Source of the DNA: an uncultured Bacteroidales bacterium
GTDB lineage: Bacteria > Bacteroidota > Bacteroidia > Bacteroidales > UBA932
DNA length: 7,465 nucleotides
Assembly: GCA_900544815.1 (NCBI GenBank)
Contig: UQWT01000079.1
Location: forward strand, 1-7,465
Direction: 5' to 3'
The notes beneath the pieces are model-generated. The model was not told where the DNA came from, made no database searches, and saw only the letters and a list, made by a program, of their open reading frames with translations. Shown piece after piece: positions 6,672-7,465 of the stretch; the first letter of the stretch is position 1, and the number at the start of each line of letters is the position of its first letter. Made by a program: the position numbers and the translations under genes.

Positions 6672-7465
6672 ATGAAACGATTATTTGTTTTCTCGTTAGT
6701 TATGATGCTTGCTTTTGGTGCTTATGCACAAGATGAGGAGGCTGTAGAGTTGCAGTACAAACATGGACCGTATGTTACCGCCGGAGTATGCGATAATTGG
6801 TTTGTTACTGTTGGCGGAGGAGCACAGGTATATTTTGGTAGCCATGATTTTAAGAAAGGTTTCTGGAAACAGGCTGCGCCGGCAATTGATGTTGCAGTTG
6901 GCAAATGGTTTTTGCCAACAATAGGAACAAGATTGGAATGGAGTGGAATTAAAGGAAAAAGCTTTGGACGAGGTCTTTACGCAGATGGTACTCTCCCAGC
7001 AAAGGGGTACCTAAGGCAAAAGTTTAACAGTTCTATTCTCCACATGGATTTCTTATGCAATCTTTCCAATACTATTGGCGGTTACAGAACAGATAGATTT
7101 TGGAGTTTTATTCCGTATGTAGGTTTTGGATGGGCACATTCGTGGAACTCAAAATATCACAATAATCAGGTTGCAGCAAATACCGGTGTCATTCATAATT
7201 TAAAACTCTGCAGTGTGATGGATGCAACCATAGATATGCGGGTAACGGCCTTGGGAAGGAGATACGACCTTTATGAAAATCCACGAGCTTTTGATTATTT
7301 TGTTACAGTGACAACTGGAATAACATATAATTTCTGTGCAAAGGGATTCCAACGTGCCAATGAGCTAATAGTGATTGAGGACTGTTCTAAATATGTGAAT
7401 GAGATAAATGAACTGAAAAGCATGGTGGAGCAGGCTAATGCTCATAGAGACAAATGTATGAAACA
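6672..7465 (+). CDS. OmpA-family outer-membrane beta-barrel protein (3' truncated)
   Basis: The first 264 codons of an outer-membrane protein are visible and the frame runs open off the right edge. A signal peptide covers residues 1-19 (MKR, hydrophobic core, AYA cleavage before Gln20). Residues about 34-221 show alternating polar/hydrophobic, aromatic-rich strands typical of an eight-stranded barrel: YVTAGV, WFVTVGGGAQVYFG, APAIDVAVGKWF, IGTRLEWSGI, SSILHMDFLCNL, FIPYVGFGWAH, ATIDMRVTAL and YFVTVTTGITYNF. From about 228 a charged helical linker begins (ELIVIEDCSKYVNEINELKS onward), which in this Bacteroidales family leads to a C-terminal peptidoglycan-binding OmpA domain. That domain would lie outside the window and is predicted, not seen. 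The ATG at 6672 gives an intact signal peptide. The gene diverges from the CDF transporter. Its role is likely structural anchoring of the outer membrane. An alternative is a simple barrel without the OmpA domain. Confidence 0.85.
   Translation, partial: MKRLFVFSLVMMLAFGAYAQDEEAVELQYKHGPYVTAGVCDNWFVTVGGGAQVYFGSHDFKKGFWKQAAPAIDVAVGKWFLPTIGTRLEWSGIKGKSFGRGLYADGTLPAKGYLRQKFNSSILHMDFLCNLSNTIGGYRTDRFWSFIPYVGFGWAHSWNSKYHNNQVAANTGVIHNLKLCSVMDATIDMRVTALGRRYDLYENPRAFDYFVTVTTGITYNFCAKGFQRANELIVIEDCSKYVNEINELKSMVEQANAHRDKCMK

Noticed and set aside
6722..6904. 60-codon - strand frame at the right end
   Set aside because: Antisense to the OmpA-family barrel, which has a signal peptide and strand pattern in the other direction.
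1..7465. tRNA, rRNA, CRISPR array, insertion sequence, toxin-antitoxin or phage-defence genes
   Set aside because: No cloverleaf-like segment, regularly spaced repeats, transposase motifs or terminal inverted repeats were seen. The AddAB pair acts on phage DNA ends in a general way but is a housekeeping repair enzyme, not a dedicated defence island here.

Overview
The window reads as ordinary chromosomal sequence from a member of the Bacteroidota, most likely the order Bacteroidales. The evidence is a DUF4251 lipocalin-sized secreted protein, an OmpA-type barrel of the Bacteroidales kind, an AddAB-like nuclease/helicase pair of the form annotated in Bacteroides and relatives, AT-rich leaders mostly lacking Shine-Dalgarno sites, and a good match to the Bacteroidota -7 promoter element (TAnnTTTG) in front of the cation transporter. 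No rRNA, tRNA, CRISPR array, insertion sequence or prophage gene was seen, and no gene-free stretch exceeds about 185 bases.

Left half, + strand (1-4775): the 3' half of an addB-like gene, cut by the left edge, is followed 13 bases later by a complete addA-like gene of 1079 codons. Together they encode a two-subunit, ATP-dependent helicase-nuclease of the AddAB/RecBCD type, which processes double-strand DNA ends for RecA-dependent repair. Both visible nuclease domains keep their PD-(D/E)XK residues, and the AddB part keeps the cysteines expected to hold a 4Fe-4S cluster. The addA stop codon lies inside a 20-bp stem-loop, followed by a second hairpin with a T run, in a 67-base gap between convergent genes.

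Right half (4843-7465): on the - strand lie a secreted DUF4251 protein (5445-4843) and, upstream of it, a cation diffusion facilitator (zinc-type efflux) transporter (6487-5567). A 184-base divergent region then separates the transporter from a + strand gene starting at 6672. That gene encodes an outer-membrane beta-barrel of the OmpA family and runs off the right edge.

The genes fall into two unrelated jobs: DNA-end repair on the left, and envelope or metal homeostasis on the right. I found no convincing sign of a new multi-gene system. The items most worth a second look are the long stem-loop that swallows the addA stop codon, the rare strong Shine-Dalgarno overlapping the addB stop codon, and the palindrome at the predicted transcription start of the transporter.
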